Part shown: piece by piece, positions 14,924-22,661 of the stretch | Layout of the letters: each line of letters begins with the position of its first letter | Numbering within the stretch: position 1 is the stretch's first letter | From: JBOFLG01 sp051657745 | Lineage (GTDB): Bacteria; Actinomycetota; Actinomycetes; Actinomycetales; Dermatophilaceae | NCBI GenBank assembly: GCA_051657745.1 | Contig: JBOFLG010000053.1 | Span: forward strand, 1 to 33,706 | Reading direction: 5' to 3' | Length of the DNA stretch: 33,706 nt | Notes under the pieces: model-generated | What the model saw: only the letters and a program-made list of their open reading frames with translations | What the model was told of the DNA's origin: nothing | Database searches by the model: none | Made by a program: the position numbers and the translations under genes

Positions 14924-15810
14924 CGGATCACGGCTTCCCGCTCGACGATGCTCGGCTCGTGGTCGAGCGGGCGCTTGACGAGGATCTCGGCCCGGCGCCC
15001 GGGGTCGACGTCACGACTCTTGCGACGATTCCGGCTGCGGCAGAGTCGGACTCGCGAGTCGTTGCGCGGTCGGGCGGGGTGCTGGCCGGGCTCCCGGTGC
15101 TGGTCCTCGTGTTCGAAGCGGTGGCGCGGCGGCTCGGCACCGGTGCGGTGTCAGTGACGGTGCACGCCGCCGACGGCGACCTGGTGGCGCGCGGGGCCAC
15201 CCTCGCCACGGTGCGCGGTTCCACCCGCACCACGCTCGTCGGGGAGCGCACCGCGCTGAACCTGCTGTGCCGCGCATCCGGGGTGGCGACGCATACCCGG
15301 GCGTGGGCCGCGGCGCTGGCGGGTACCGGCGCCACCGTGCTGGATACCCGCAAGACGACTCCGGGGCTGCGGTCGCTGGAGAAGTACGCGGTGCGGTGCG
15401 GCGGCGGCACGAACAAACGGATGGGCCTCTACGACGTGGCGATGGTCAAGGACAACCACAAGCTCGCCGCGGGCGGGCTCACCCAGGCGTGGCACGCCAT
15501 CCGGTCGGCGTACCCGCACGTCGACATCCAGGTGGAGGTGACCACGGTCGACGAGGCACTGGAGGCGGTGGCGGCCGGGGCGCGGTTCCTGTTGTGCGAC
15601 AACATGTCTGTGCCGGTGCTGCGCGAGACCGTGGATGCCGTACGGGCGACGGGGGAGCGGGTCGAGCTCGAGGCCACCGGCGGGCTCACCCTCGCGGTCG
15701 CGCGCGAGTACGCCGAGACCGGTGTCGACTACCTGTCGGTGGGTGCGCTCACCCATTCCAGCCCGATCGTCGACCTCGCCCTCGACCTCGACCCCCGCGA
15801 CCCCGGATGA
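14920..15810 (+). CDS. nadC: Nicotinate-nucleotide pyrophosphorylase (carboxylating)
   Basis: Converts quinolinate and PRPP to nicotinate mononucleotide and carbon dioxide. 296 residues, ATG 14920 in an ATGA overlap with nadB. Family motifs: RTTLVGERTALNLLCRASGVAT, TVLDTRKTTPGLRSLEKYAVRCGGGTNKR, LYDVAMVKDNHK, IQVEVTTVDEALEA, LLCDNMS and LEATGGLTLAVAREYAETGVDYLSVGALTHS. All substrate-binding Arg and Lys residues of these motifs are present. In related genomes a pantothenate kinase gene often follows; here the operon ends and a convergent toxin-antitoxin operon begins 26 bp later. Confidence 0.96.
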   Translation: MTDHGFPLDDARLVVERALDEDLGPAPGVDVTTLATIPAAAESDSRVVARSGGVLAGLPVLVLVFEAVARRLGTGAVSVTVHAADGDLVARGATLATVRGSTRTTLVGERTALNLLCRASGVATHTRAWAAALAGTGATVLDTRKTTPGLRSLEKYAVRCGGGTNKRMGLYDVAMVKDNHKLAAGGLTQAWHAIRSAYPHVDIQVEVTTVDEALEAVAAGARFLLCDNMSVPVLRETVDAVRATGERVELEATGGLTLAVAREYAETGVDYLSVGALTHSSPIVDLALDLDPRDPG

Positions 15811-15836
15811 CGTCGCGGCACTGCTGATCGCCGTGC

Positions 15837-17099
15837 CTATTGCGACGCATGCGCGGAGTGTGCCTCGAACGCCCATGACATGGCGGTGATCTCCGACGAC
15901 GACAGGCCGTGCTGGCGGGCGACCGAAGGCCAGTCCGCCACGGCCGTCCGGACCTGCGCGACAATGCCGTTGGCCGCCTGGGCGCCGAGGCGGAAGTAGT
16001 CCGCGACAGCAAGTGCGAGCGAGATGCTCGCCGTGTCATCACCGAGATCGATGGCCGTGCTGAGGTGTTTGGTCCCTGGTTCGGGGTTGGGGTTGACGTC
16101 GAATGCCGGAGACAGCCGCCAGGTGTCCCGGTCCTGGTGCAGGAATCCGTGGTTGCGCAGGTGGTCATCGGTGTTGGAGATGAGGATGGAGAAGACGATC
16201 CGGCGCCAGAGTTGGCGCAGGTCCGCGGTCGCGTTCGACGAGCGTGTCTCGATGGTCTCGGCGATCTCCAGGTAACTCCCCTGCTCGCCGTCGGTGGACT
16301 GGAGCATTGTCATCGCGCTGACGTATCCGATGCGTCCGGCCGGTCCGCCGTCGGCGTCGTGGGTTCGGTCGAACCGATTCACGACGAGAACGTTGCGGCC
16401 GGCGAGATTCAGCAGGGTGGTTGCCGGGACGGTGATCCCGGCCCGGGCGGCGAGGTCGAGTGCGACCTTCTCCCATGCCATGACGTTCCACGTGTCGTGC
16501 GCGGCGCTGGGGAACTTGGCGATCGCGAGGCGTCCGACGGCGTCGCGAACGTGTGCCTTGGGCCGTGCCCCACCGAGCGAACTGCCGACCCGGATGAGGC
16601 GTTGCAGGTCCGGCAGGTCGGCTGAGTCCGCCTCGGCTCGCGCAGCGAGAGTAAGCAGTTCGGGGAGGTCGGTCAGGGCCGGGACGCCGTGCTCCTCCGT
16701 CGCCTCGAATGGCCCGTCGCCGCGCCGGAAGCGAAGCGCGCCCTGTCGAAGGTCGTCGCGGACCCCGAGCAGGTAGTCGACCTCGCCGAGGCTGCGCGGT
16801 TCTCGGCCCTCGGCTCGGGCCTGAGCGGCGTGCTGCCGCGTGACCAGAGTCCGGCCCCACCGGTCTGGAGCGCAGTCGCCGAACGCACCGAACATCGAGT
16901 GCCCGACGGCACTTTGGTGGGCGCCCGCCTCGAGCGGAAGTGCCGGCTCCAGTGAGTAGGCGCGTGGGTTGGCGATGTAATCGGCTGCGTAGGTGAAGCT
17001 GGCGCTCTCCGCACCGCCGCCGCGGCGACGGTGCGGGTACAGGGTGCCGGCGCGGATGTCGTTGCCCCCGAGGCAGACCCAGACCTCGACGGCGCTCAT
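15837..17099 (-). CDS. HipA-family serine/threonine kinase toxin
   Basis: 420 residues. HipA kinases phosphorylate aminoacyl-tRNA synthetases or related targets and arrest growth, and are held by the cognate HipB. Visible: the N-terminal HipA domain (VEVWVCLGGNDIRAGTLY), FGDCAPDRWGRTLVTRQ, the flexible Ser loop VGSSLGGARPKAHV (171-184), the hinge NVLVVNRFDR (236-245), the catalytic loop SNTDDHLRNHGFL (308-320; Asp311 or Asp312, His313, Asn316) and the metal-binding PAFDVNP (331-337, Asp334). These residues appear complete, so an active kinase is likely. ATG 17099 overlaps the stop of the HTH gene by 4 nt, the usual antitoxin-first layout. The gene is convergent with nadC. Confidence 0.9.
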   Translation of the reverse strand: MSAVEVWVCLGGNDIRAGTLYPHRRRGGGAESASFTYAADYIANPRAYSLEPALPLEAGAHQSAVGHSMFGAFGDCAPDRWGRTLVTRQHAAQARAEGREPRSLGEVDYLLGVRDDLRQGALRFRRGDGPFEATEEHGVPALTDLPELLTLAARAEADSADLPDLQRLIRVGSSLGGARPKAHVRDAVGRLAIAKFPSAAHDTWNVMAWEKVALDLAARAGITVPATTLLNLAGRNVLVVNRFDRTHDADGGPAGRIGYVSAMTMLQSTDGEQGSYLEIAETIETRSSNATADLRQLWRRIVFSILISNTDDHLRNHGFLHQDRDTWRLSPAFDVNPNPEPGTKHLSTAIDLGDDTASISLALAVADYFRLGAQAANGIVAQVRTAVADWPSVARQHGLSSSEITAMSWAFEAHSAHASQ

Positions 17100-17419
17100 C
17101 TGCCGGCTCCGCGAGCACGCACTCTGGTCGGGAGTTTCTCGTCGGCGCGGAGGCGACCGACATCGGTGGCGTACGGGTCGAGCGCCTTCGTCAGCAGATC
17201 AAGCACGCCCAGTGCGCGAGCAACCCGCAGCAGATTCTCCACGGAGGCTCCCTGCCCGCCTTCGAGGCGCAGGACGGTGCTGCGACTGACCCCAGCGCGG
17301 TCGGCGACTTGCTCGGCTGTGAGGTGGCGCAACTTGCGCCAGGTGGTCACGTCGCGGCCCAGCCCGTCGAGCGCGCGCGCGACTGAGACAGGTGTGCGAC
17401 CCCGCGTTGCGCCCGCCAT
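17096..17419 (-). CDS. HipB-like HTH antitoxin/regulator
   Basis: 107 residues, starting at ATG 17419 six bases after GAAGGAG. The XRE-type helix-turn-helix is LTAEQVADRAGVSRSTVLRLEGGQGASVENLLRVARALGVLDLL (about residues 33-76). The C-terminal tail is basic. Position directly before a HipA kinase, with a 4-nt overlap, identifies it as the antitoxin and autorepressor of the pair. The likely operator is the short palindrome in its promoter. It is longer than E. coli HipB (88 residues) because of a basic N-terminal extension. Confidence 0.88.
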   Translation of the reverse strand: MAGATRGRTPVSVARALDGLGRDVTTWRKLRHLTAEQVADRAGVSRSTVLRLEGGQGASVENLLRVARALGVLDLLTKALDPYATDVGRLRADEKLPTRVRARGAGR

Positions 17420-17443
17420 GCGCGCTCCTTCAAATATCCAAAA

Positions 17444-17472
17444 ATGAGACTCTAACGCTTTTAGCGTATCAA
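17444..17472 (-). promoter_or_regulatory. hipBA promoter with a palindromic operator in the spacer
   Basis: On the minus strand TTGATA (17472-17467) and a weak TCTCAT (17449-17444) are 17 bp apart. The palindrome ACGCTAAAAGCGT (17467-17455, arms ACGCT/AGCGT) fills the spacer, where a repressor would block transcription. The region 17420-17500 is clearly more AT-rich than its surroundings. A near-direct repeat CAAAAATGAGAC / CAAAAGTGAAAC flanks it on the plus strand. Confidence 0.45.
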
Positions 17473-17561
17473 AAGTGAAACCTTATGCATGTGTGCGATT
17501 CGATGAAGGCCATCGCGCCTTCCCTGGGTCGTGTGGCGTCGACCCGCGCCTGAGCCCCACC

Positions 17562-17591
17562 GGTGCAGGGTCAGGCTCCTGACCCTGCACC
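17562..17591. terminator. 30-bp perfect palindrome overlapping the RelE-like toxin stop
   Basis: Arms GGTGCAGGGTCAGG (17562-17575) and CCTGACCCTGCACC (17578-17591) are perfectly complementary around two bases. On RNA this gives a 13-bp stem with a 4-base loop. It overlaps the toxin stop codon (17571-17573). No U-run follows on either strand. A second small stem, GAAGGC/GCCTTC, lies at 17505-17522. Confidence 0.6.
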
Positions 17592-18152
17592 AGAGATGTG
17601 ATCGGCCCACGCCTGCTCGGCATCGTCGAGCCCCATACACGCCACGTGCGCGGCCGGGAGACGCACGACATAGAGGAGTGCGTCGGTCAGCCACCGCGGG
17701 ACAGTCGCAGGCTGCTCCGGCTCGGGGGTCGCAGTGAGGTCGTGCGCCTGCCTGATGAAAAGCCTGAGGACCTCGGTCAGTGCTGCGGTCGTGGACGAGG
17801 AGCCGGCCTCGGCGACGCGCTGCTCGATCTCGGCATAGACCTCACCGTCCTTGCGGTACCCGACGGCCCAGACCTCCGCAACCTCGACCCGGAAGTCGCC
17901 CGCCTCGTCGCGGACGACCCGCCAGACGATGCGCCAGTCACGGTTGCCGACGGTGAGCTTGCGGTAGCCGATGAGGCCGCCCAGCAGCGGGTCGCCGGCG
18001 TGGGGGTCGCGTTCGAGGTGAATCATCTTCTTCAGGGCCCAGCGCACGATCTGCGGGTCGACCCTGAATAGGGCGTGCAGGTCCCCGATCGCATCGTCGG
18101 TCAGACGCACCACACATCCTGGGACGCCTGGGTGCTTTGTCGTCGCGGCCAT
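17571..18152 (-). CDS. RelE/ParE-superfamily toxin with C-terminal extension
   Basis: 193 residues from ATG 18152. The first 95 or so residues fit the RelE/ParE fold: IVRWALKKMIHLERDPHAGDPLLGGLIGYRKLTVGNRDWRIVWRVV, then VEVAEVWAVGYRKDGEVYAEIEQRV, with the basic residues of the central sheet that act on ribosome-bound mRNA or gyrase. About 90 further residues (TEVLRLFIRQAHDL to the end) are not part of the usual toxin and I do not recognise them. A Phd-type antitoxin gene lies 38 bp upstream on the same strand, giving a normal antitoxin-toxin order. The stop codon is inside a 30-bp palindrome. Confidence 0.8.
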   Translation of the reverse strand: MAATTKHPGVPGCVVRLTDDAIGDLHALFRVDPQIVRWALKKMIHLERDPHAGDPLLGGLIGYRKLTVGNRDWRIVWRVVRDEAGDFRVEVAEVWAVGYRKDGEVYAEIEQRVAEAGSSSTTAALTEVLRLFIRQAHDLTATPEPEQPATVPRWLTDALLYVVRLPAAHVACMGLDDAEQAWADHISGAGSGA

Positions 18153-18190
18153 GCGTCATTGCCGGTGGAGGTCGGCCCGTGGTGGGGGCG

Positions 18191-18526
18191 TCACTCGCGG
18201 TCGGCAGCGATGTCAGCGGTGAGCTCGGCTTCGAGCTCGGCCCGGTCGAACCCCAACGCCACGATGGCGTCATCCAGATCGGTGCGGTTGCCGGTGTCGG
18301 ACAACTCGCGAGCGAGGATGAGGGACGCGGCGACCAGGTCGGCCCGGAGGCGGTGCAGTTCGTCGAAGTGCTCCATCGAGACGACCGCAGCGACTGCGCG
18401 GCCGTGCCGCTCGACGATGATGTCCTCTCCGCGTTCGGCGTCCTTGACCAGGCCCGCGACGCCGCGAGCGGTTGCCGCAGTCACGGATATCTGCCGTTCG
18501 GAGTGCGCACCAGCGACGATCACCAT
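18191..18526 (-). CDS. Phd/YefM-family antitoxin
   Basis: 111 residues from ATG 18526. The N-terminal Phd/YefM fold is clear: QISVTAATARGVAGLVKDAERGEDIIVERHGRAVAAVVSMEHFDELHRLR, a DNA-binding dimer domain. The C-terminal half (ADLVAASLILARELSDTGNRTDLDDAIVALGFDRAELEAELTADIAADRE) is acidic and helical, as expected for the toxin-neutralising part, and unusually long. The ATG lies eight bases after a TACAGT -10, suggesting leaderless translation. An 8-bp palindrome overlaps that -10 and is the likely autoregulation site. Confidence 0.85.
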   Translation of the reverse strand: MVIVAGAHSERQISVTAATARGVAGLVKDAERGEDIIVERHGRAVAAVVSMEHFDELHRLRADLVAASLILARELSDTGNRTDLDDAIVALGFDRAELEAELTADIAADRE

Positions 18527-18534
18527 GACCTGAA

Positions 18535-18543
18535 ACTGTACAG
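18535..18543 (-). promoter_or_regulatory. Antitoxin -10 and palindromic operator
   Basis: Minus-strand TACAGT (18540-18535) is the likely -10. The perfect palindrome CTGTACAG (18536-18543) overlaps it, where bound antitoxin would block polymerase. The flank to 18570 is A/T-rich for this genome. Confidence 0.45.
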
Positions 18544-18615
18544 GAAAAACTGGAGAGAAAATCGATGTGCGGCGCGGGCTCGGGCTCGGGTTCGCGGATC
18601 CGGCGCTCACCGGCG

Positions 18616-19572
18616 TCAGGTGACGTGGTCGTCGATCGGTGACGGTTCGCTGGGCCGTCGCCATCGACGAGTGGTCGGCAGGTGCAGCCGCTCCTGGGTG
18701 ATCGCGATGCCGCAGATGACGACCAGGGCTCCGACCGGTTCGTGCCAGCTGATCCGCTCCCCGAGGGCCAGCGCACCGAGCGCGACCCCGACGACCGGGG
18801 TCAGATAGGTGACTGTGGCGGCGTTGGTCGCGCCCCAGCTGTTCACCACGGCGGTGTTCCAGACGTAGGCGAGGCCGGTGCCCAGGGCGCCCAGCGCAAT
18901 GATGCTGCCGACGACCGGCCTGCTGAATTGCACCGGGTCGCTGGCGAGCCAGGGCGCGGCGATCGTCATCACCGCGGCGCCGAGGCCGACCTGGACAGTG
19001 GCGACGGGCACCGCGTGGAGGCCGCGAGGGGTGATGGTCCGTCGCAGGTACACGAACGCGACGCCGTAGCAGCTGGTGGCGGCCAGGCAGGCGAGCTGGC
19101 CGGTGAGGTCACTGTCTCCCAGGCTCGACCACGGCGCCAGGATGACGAGCACTCCGAGGAAGCCCGTGGCGAGGCCGACCAGTCGGGCCCGGGTGGGGCG
19201 CTCCTCCGGCAGCGCACTCACCGCGACGAGCATGGTCATCAGCGGCGTGGTCGCGTTGTAGATGCTGGCCAGTGCGGAGGAGATGTGCTGCTCGGCCCAC
19301 GCGAAGAGGGTGAACGGCAGCGCGCAGAGCAGCAGGGCGACGACGAGCAGGTGCGCCCAGACGCGCGGGTCTCGTGGGAGCGCACGACGGCTCCACGCGC
19401 AGATGGCGGCGAGGGTGACCGCGCCGATCAGCAGCCGACCGAACGTGACCTGAAAGGGGGAGAGCCCGCCCAGGGCCACCTTGATGAACAGGAAGCTGGC
19501 GCCCCAGGTGAGTGCCAGGAGGACGAACTGGGCCAGCACCGACGTGCTGAGCGATCTCGGTGTGGACATCAC
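18616..19572 (-). CDS. EamA/DMT-family permease
   Basis: A 10-helix drug/metabolite-type transporter of 318 residues, with the two tandem EamA halves visible: LALTWGASFLFIKVALGGLSPFQVTFGRLLIGA at the start of the first and LACLAATSCYGVAFVYLRR at the start of the second. The characteristic ends PLMTMLVAVSALPEERPT and YLTPVVGVALGALALGERISWHEPVGALVVICGIAI are present. The first start is GTG 19572, directly followed by ATG 19569; GGAGAGG lies 8-11 bases upstream. The C-terminal 25 residues are charged and cytoplasmic. The substrate cannot be read from sequence. The gene stands alone after the toxin-antitoxin modules. Confidence 0.92.
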   Translation of the reverse strand: MMSTPRSLSTSVLAQFVLLALTWGASFLFIKVALGGLSPFQVTFGRLLIGAVTLAAICAWSRRALPRDPRVWAHLLVVALLLCALPFTLFAWAEQHISSALASIYNATTPLMTMLVAVSALPEERPTRARLVGLATGFLGVLVILAPWSSLGDSDLTGQLACLAATSCYGVAFVYLRRTITPRGLHAVPVATVQVGLGAAVMTIAAPWLASDPVQFSRPVVGSIIALGALGTGLAYVWNTAVVNSWGATNAATVTYLTPVVGVALGALALGERISWHEPVGALVVICGIAITQERLHLPTTRRWRRPSEPSPIDDHVT

Positions 19573-19676
19573 GGGGCGACCTCTCCTGCCGGGACTTCGG
19601 ATCGAGTACAGAACGGTTCAGCCCGGCCCGGTGTGAGTCGAGCCGCCCTGGTAGACCCAGATGTCGCGGCTGCGGA

Positions 19677-20615
19677 TTACGCCGGGCCGGCCGCTCGTGG
19701 CCCGGAGCCCCTCCCGCCCTCGGGCCGGCGCCGCCCCGCCGCCCGCGCCGTGCTGCTTGTTCCGGATGTCGTCACGCGCGCCATCCGGGCTCCCGTACCG
19801 CCAACCGTGTCGGCCTCGATGGTGGCCGGGTGCACGAGCAGGGGGATGAGTGCCCGGCCGCCGGTGGATCGTGCGAGGCGCACCAGGTCGAGGTGCGCCT
19901 CGCACCGCTCAGCGAGTGCGTCGTACGCAGCCTGGCCCATCAGCGCTGCCAGTTCGGCTCTGCTGGAGCGGAACACGGGTTCACGCCCGACGTGCGCCTC
20001 GGGGTTGCCCGAGCAGTACCAGTCGAGGTCCTGCCCGCCCGGGCCCCACCCGCGCCGGTCGTACTCGGTGATCGTCACCTCGAGATACGACGTGTCGTCG
20101 GGCCGCTCGACGATGCGGTACGACCGCCGAATCGGCAGCTGCCAACACACGTCGGGCTTGGCCTGGTGCGGCGGGGTGCCGGTGAGCACGGCGTGCTGGT
20201 GCAGGGCGCACCCGGCGCCGGCAGGGAACCCGGGCCGGTTGAGGAAGATGCACGCCCCCTCGACGACCTTCGTCGCGCGCGCCCCGTCCTCCTCGACCGC
20301 CGACCAGGCGCCGAGCCGCGCCGGCGACCGGGTGCCGCGGCGGCCGTACCCCGGGTGCAGTTGCCATTCGTCCTCGCCCAACTCGGCGACCACGGCGCGC
20401 ACCCGGGCGACGTCGTCGTCATCCGTGAAGTGGGCGCCGAGGGTGCAGCAGCCGTCGTCGGGTCGGGTGGTGTCGATGCCGCGGCACCCGGACCCGTAGA
20501 TGCAGGACCAGCTGGAGGTCAGCCAGGTGAGGTCGACGCGGAAGCGTTGGCCCGGCTCGGCCGGGTCGGTGAACTCGGCCCAGATGCGCGGCGTGTCCAG
20601 CGGGGTCTCGGGCAC
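19677..20615 (-). CDS. Conserved Cys-rich actinobacterial protein, function unknown
   Basis: 312 residues from GTG 20615, six bases after TAAGGT (leaderless). It holds nine cysteines (38, 44, 56, 57, 122, 136, 157, 201, 238) in recognisable blocks: SSWSCIYGSGCRGI, DDGCCTLGAHF, GACIFLNRPGFPAGAGCALHQHA, KPDVCWQLPIRR and DWYCSG. The spacing suggests a bound metal or iron-sulfur cluster, similar in spirit to YkgJ-type Cys proteins, but no assigned family is claimed. I recall similar proteins across actinobacteria, always hypothetical. The last 45 residues are Arg/Gly/Ala-rich low-complexity and probably not part of the fold. It is divergent from the Ppx gene. Confidence 0.8.
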   Translation of the reverse strand: MPETPLDTPRIWAEFTDPAEPGQRFRVDLTWLTSSWSCIYGSGCRGIDTTRPDDGCCTLGAHFTDDDDVARVRAVVAELGEDEWQLHPGYGRRGTRSPARLGAWSAVEEDGARATKVVEGACIFLNRPGFPAGAGCALHQHAVLTGTPPHQAKPDVCWQLPIRRSYRIVERPDDTSYLEVTITEYDRRGWGPGGQDLDWYCSGNPEAHVGREPVFRSSRAELAALMGQAAYDALAERCEAHLDLVRLARSTGGRALIPLLVHPATIEADTVGGTGARMARVTTSGTSSTARAAGRRRPEGGRGSGPRAAGPA

Positions 20616-20621
20616 CAGCCC

Positions 20622-20657
20622 ACCTTACGAGGGCGATGGCCGTGCACCGACTACCTT
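20622..20657. promoter_or_regulatory. Divergent pair of leaderless -10 elements
   Basis: The 49-bp gap holds TAAGGT on the minus strand (20627-20622, six bases before GTG 20615) and TACCTT on the plus strand (20652-20657, seven bases before ATG 20665). The upstream elements of each must lie inside the other's gene. Confidence 0.5.
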
Positions 20658-20664
20658 TGGGCAC

Positions 20665-21591
20665 ATGCGGCTGGGTGTCATTGACGTGGGCTCCAACACG
20701 GTGCATCTCCTCGTCGTGGATGCCCACCCCGGTGCGCAGCCGCTCCCGGCGAGCAAGCACAAGATCGACCTGCGCCTGGCCGAGCACGTCACCGACGACG
20801 GGTGCATCGCCGACGACGGGCGCGACCGGCTCGCCGAGTTCGTCGCGGAGTGCGTGGCGGTTGGCGAGGACCGCGGCGCCGAGGATGTGCGCGGCTTCGT
20901 CACCAGCGCGATCCGCGAGGCGCCGAACGGGGACGCCGTGCTCGCCCACGTGCACGAGCGCACCGGCATCCGCCTCGACGTCCTCAGTGGTGCGGATGAA
21001 GCCCGTCTCACCTTCCTTGCCGCGCGCCGGTGGTTCGGCTGGTCGGCGGGCACGCTGCTCGTCGCCGACATCGGCGGTGGGTCGCTCGAACTGGCCCAGG
21101 GGATGGACGAGGACCCTGACATCGCGCTGTCGCTGCCACTCGGTGCCGGGCGAGTCACCCGCGACCTGCTGCCCGGTGACCCGCCGGATGCCGCGACGCT
21201 GCGCGAGGCGCGCCGTGCGGTGCGGGCCGCGATTGCCGCCGAACTGCGGCCGCTGGCCAAGGCGGGACGCCCGGACCATGCCGTGGGCACGTCGAAGACG
21301 ATGCGGTCGCTGGCCCGGATCTGCGGAGCGGCGCCGAGTTCGGAGGGAGCGTCGGTGGAGCGGGTGCTGGAGCGTGAGCAGCTCGCCGCTCGCCTGCCCG
21401 AGATCGCGGCGATGACGGCGGCGGAGCGTGCCGAGCTGCCGGGGGTGTCGGACGGTCGGGCGCCGCAGCTGCTCGCCGGTGCGGTCGTCGCTGACGCCGC
21501 CATGGACCTGCTCGGCATCGACGCGCTCGAGATCTGTCCCTGGGCGCTGCGCGAGGGGATCATCCTTCGGCACCTTGACCGGTTGGAGTGA
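20665..21591 (+). CDS. Exopolyphosphatase / pppGpp phosphohydrolase (Ppx/GppA family)
   Basis: 308 residues, the short actinobacterial Ppx form. Sugar-kinase/Hsp70-fold motifs: phosphate-1 GVIDVGSNTVHLLVVD (4-19), phosphate-2 LVADIGGGSLELAQG, SLPLGAGRVTRDL and the adenosine-like AVGTSKTMRSLARICGA. The conserved Glu in GADEARLTF is the expected catalytic base region. It removes terminal phosphates from polyphosphate or guanosine pentaphosphate. In M. tuberculosis Rv0496 occupies the same place, upstream of a TIM-barrel gene and proC. A 4-nt GTGA overlap links it to the next gene. Confidence 0.92.
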   Translation: MRLGVIDVGSNTVHLLVVDAHPGAQPLPASKHKIDLRLAEHVTDDGCIADDGRDRLAEFVAECVAVGEDRGAEDVRGFVTSAIREAPNGDAVLAHVHERTGIRLDVLSGADEARLTFLAARRWFGWSAGTLLVADIGGGSLELAQGMDEDPDIALSLPLGAGRVTRDLLPGDPPDAATLREARRAVRAAIAAELRPLAKAGRPDHAVGTSKTMRSLARICGAAPSSEGASVERVLEREQLAARLPEIAAMTAAERAELPGVSDGRAPQLLAGAVVADAAMDLLGIDALEICPWALREGIILRHLDRLE

Positions 21592-22421
21592 CGGTGGTGT
21601 CGGATGCCGTGGCTCGGGTCGCGCCGGTCGAGGTGCCGGCCGCCCGGGTGGCGCTGTCCACGTCATCCGCCTACCCCGACAGTTGCGCCGGCGCCTTCGG
21701 GCACGCGGCCCGGCTTGGCTATGACGGCGTCGAGGTGATGGTGTGGACCGACCCGGTGACCCGGGAGGCCGGCGCCCTGCGAGCACTGGCCGAGCACTAT
21801 GGCGTGCCGGTGCTCTCGGTGCACGCGCCCACCCTGCTGGTGACCCAACGGGTCTGGGGCACCGACCCGTGGGAGAAGGTCGATCGGTCGGTCGAGTTGG
21901 CCCTGGAGCTCGGCGCGGACACCGTGGTGCTGCATCCGCCGTTCCGGTGGCAGCGGGAGTATGCGGCCGGTTTCGTTGACGGGGTCGCGCTGCGCGAGAA
22001 CGACACCGGCATCGTGTTGGCGGTCGAGAACATGTACCCGTGGCGCGGCCCGCGGCACCGGGAGGTCGAGGCGTACCTGCCGCACTGGGACCCGGTGCCG
22101 CAGCCGTACGACCACGTGACGCTCGACCTGTCGCACACGGCCACGTCCGGGTCCGACGCGATGGCGATGGTCCGGGCGCTCGGACCGCGGCTGTCGCACC
22201 TGCACCTCGCCGATGGGACCGGGTCAGCGCGGGACGAGCACCTGGTGCCGGGGCGCGGCTCCCAGCCCTGCGCCGAGGTGCTGGAAACACTTGCTGCGCA
22301 GGGCTTTTCGGGCCACGTGGTCGTCGAGGTCGCGAGCCGCCGAGGTACCGATGTGCAGCGCGAACTCGACTTCGCCGAGGCGCTCGCGTTCGCCCGCCTG
22401 CACCTCGCTAGCGCGTCCTAG
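21588..22421 (+). CDS. Sugar phosphate isomerase/epimerase-like TIM-barrel protein
   Basis: 277 residues from GTG 21588. AP-endonuclease-2-type barrel: VALSTSSAYPDSCAGAFGHAARLGYDGVEVMV, VPVLSVHAPTLL, ELGADTVVLHPPFRW, GIVLAVENMYPW, DHVTLDLSHTATSG, RLSHLHLADGTGSARDEHLVPGRG and GHVVVEVASR. The His, Glu and Asp residues at strand ends (HAP, HPP, VEN, DLSH, HLHLAD, VEV) match the metal site of the family. The substrate is unknown. Homologues follow Ppx in M. tuberculosis (Rv0498), so the pairing is conserved. The N-terminal 20 residues may be excess if a later GTG is used. Confidence 0.85.
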   Translation: MTVVSDAVARVAPVEVPAARVALSTSSAYPDSCAGAFGHAARLGYDGVEVMVWTDPVTREAGALRALAEHYGVPVLSVHAPTLLVTQRVWGTDPWEKVDRSVELALELGADTVVLHPPFRWQREYAAGFVDGVALRENDTGIVLAVENMYPWRGPRHREVEAYLPHWDPVPQPYDHVTLDLSHTATSGSDAMAMVRALGPRLSHLHLADGTGSARDEHLVPGRGSQPCAEVLETLAAQGFSGHVVVEVASRRGTDVQRELDFAEALAFARLHLASAS

Positions 22422-22441
22422 CGGCGGGGCCGTCACGCGAT

Positions 22442-22481
22442 GTGGGTGAAACCCGTCGGATGGGCACCGGGGATCACCCAC
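22442..22481. terminator. Hairpin after the TIM-barrel gene
   Basis: GTGGGTGA (22442-22449) and TCACCCAC (22474-22481) form an 8-bp stem around 24 bases, 20 bp after the stop. There is no U-run, so this is a weak terminator candidate. Confidence 0.35.
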
Positions 22482-22608
22482 GTTCACGCGGCCAGTTCAG
22501 AAGCGTCCGAGCGACGGTGTCGAGGAGGTGGGTCAGCTGCCGGTCGAAGCGGTACGGCACCTCGGCGACGTCCTCGAGCAGCACGATCCTTCCCTGGTGC
22601 AGCCCTAT
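22474..22608 (-). pseudogene. Fragment of an LD-carboxypeptidase (peptidase S66)
   Basis: The gap 22422-22661 has no complete gene. On the minus strand one frame reads GRIVLLEDVAEVPYRFDRQL then THLLDTV before a TGA at 22474. This matches the region around the catalytic Glu of S66 LD-carboxypeptidases (usual form G.ILFLEDV.E.PYR.DR.L.QLL). Nothing else of the 300-residue enzyme is recognisable on either side, and no start codon is suitably placed. It is read as a relic overlapping the upstream region of the proline dehydrogenase gene. Confidence 0.5.
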
Positions 22609-22648
22609 TGACGACCTGTTGGCTGCACGCCGGCGTCGAGCTCCGGGC

Positions 22649-22654
22649 TAACCT
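22649..22654 (+). promoter_or_regulatory. Leaderless -10 of the proline dehydrogenase gene
   Basis: TAACCT seven bases before ATG 22662. A TTGACG at 22608-22613 is too far away to pair with it. Confidence 0.4.
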
Positions 22655-22661
22655 GAGCCGC

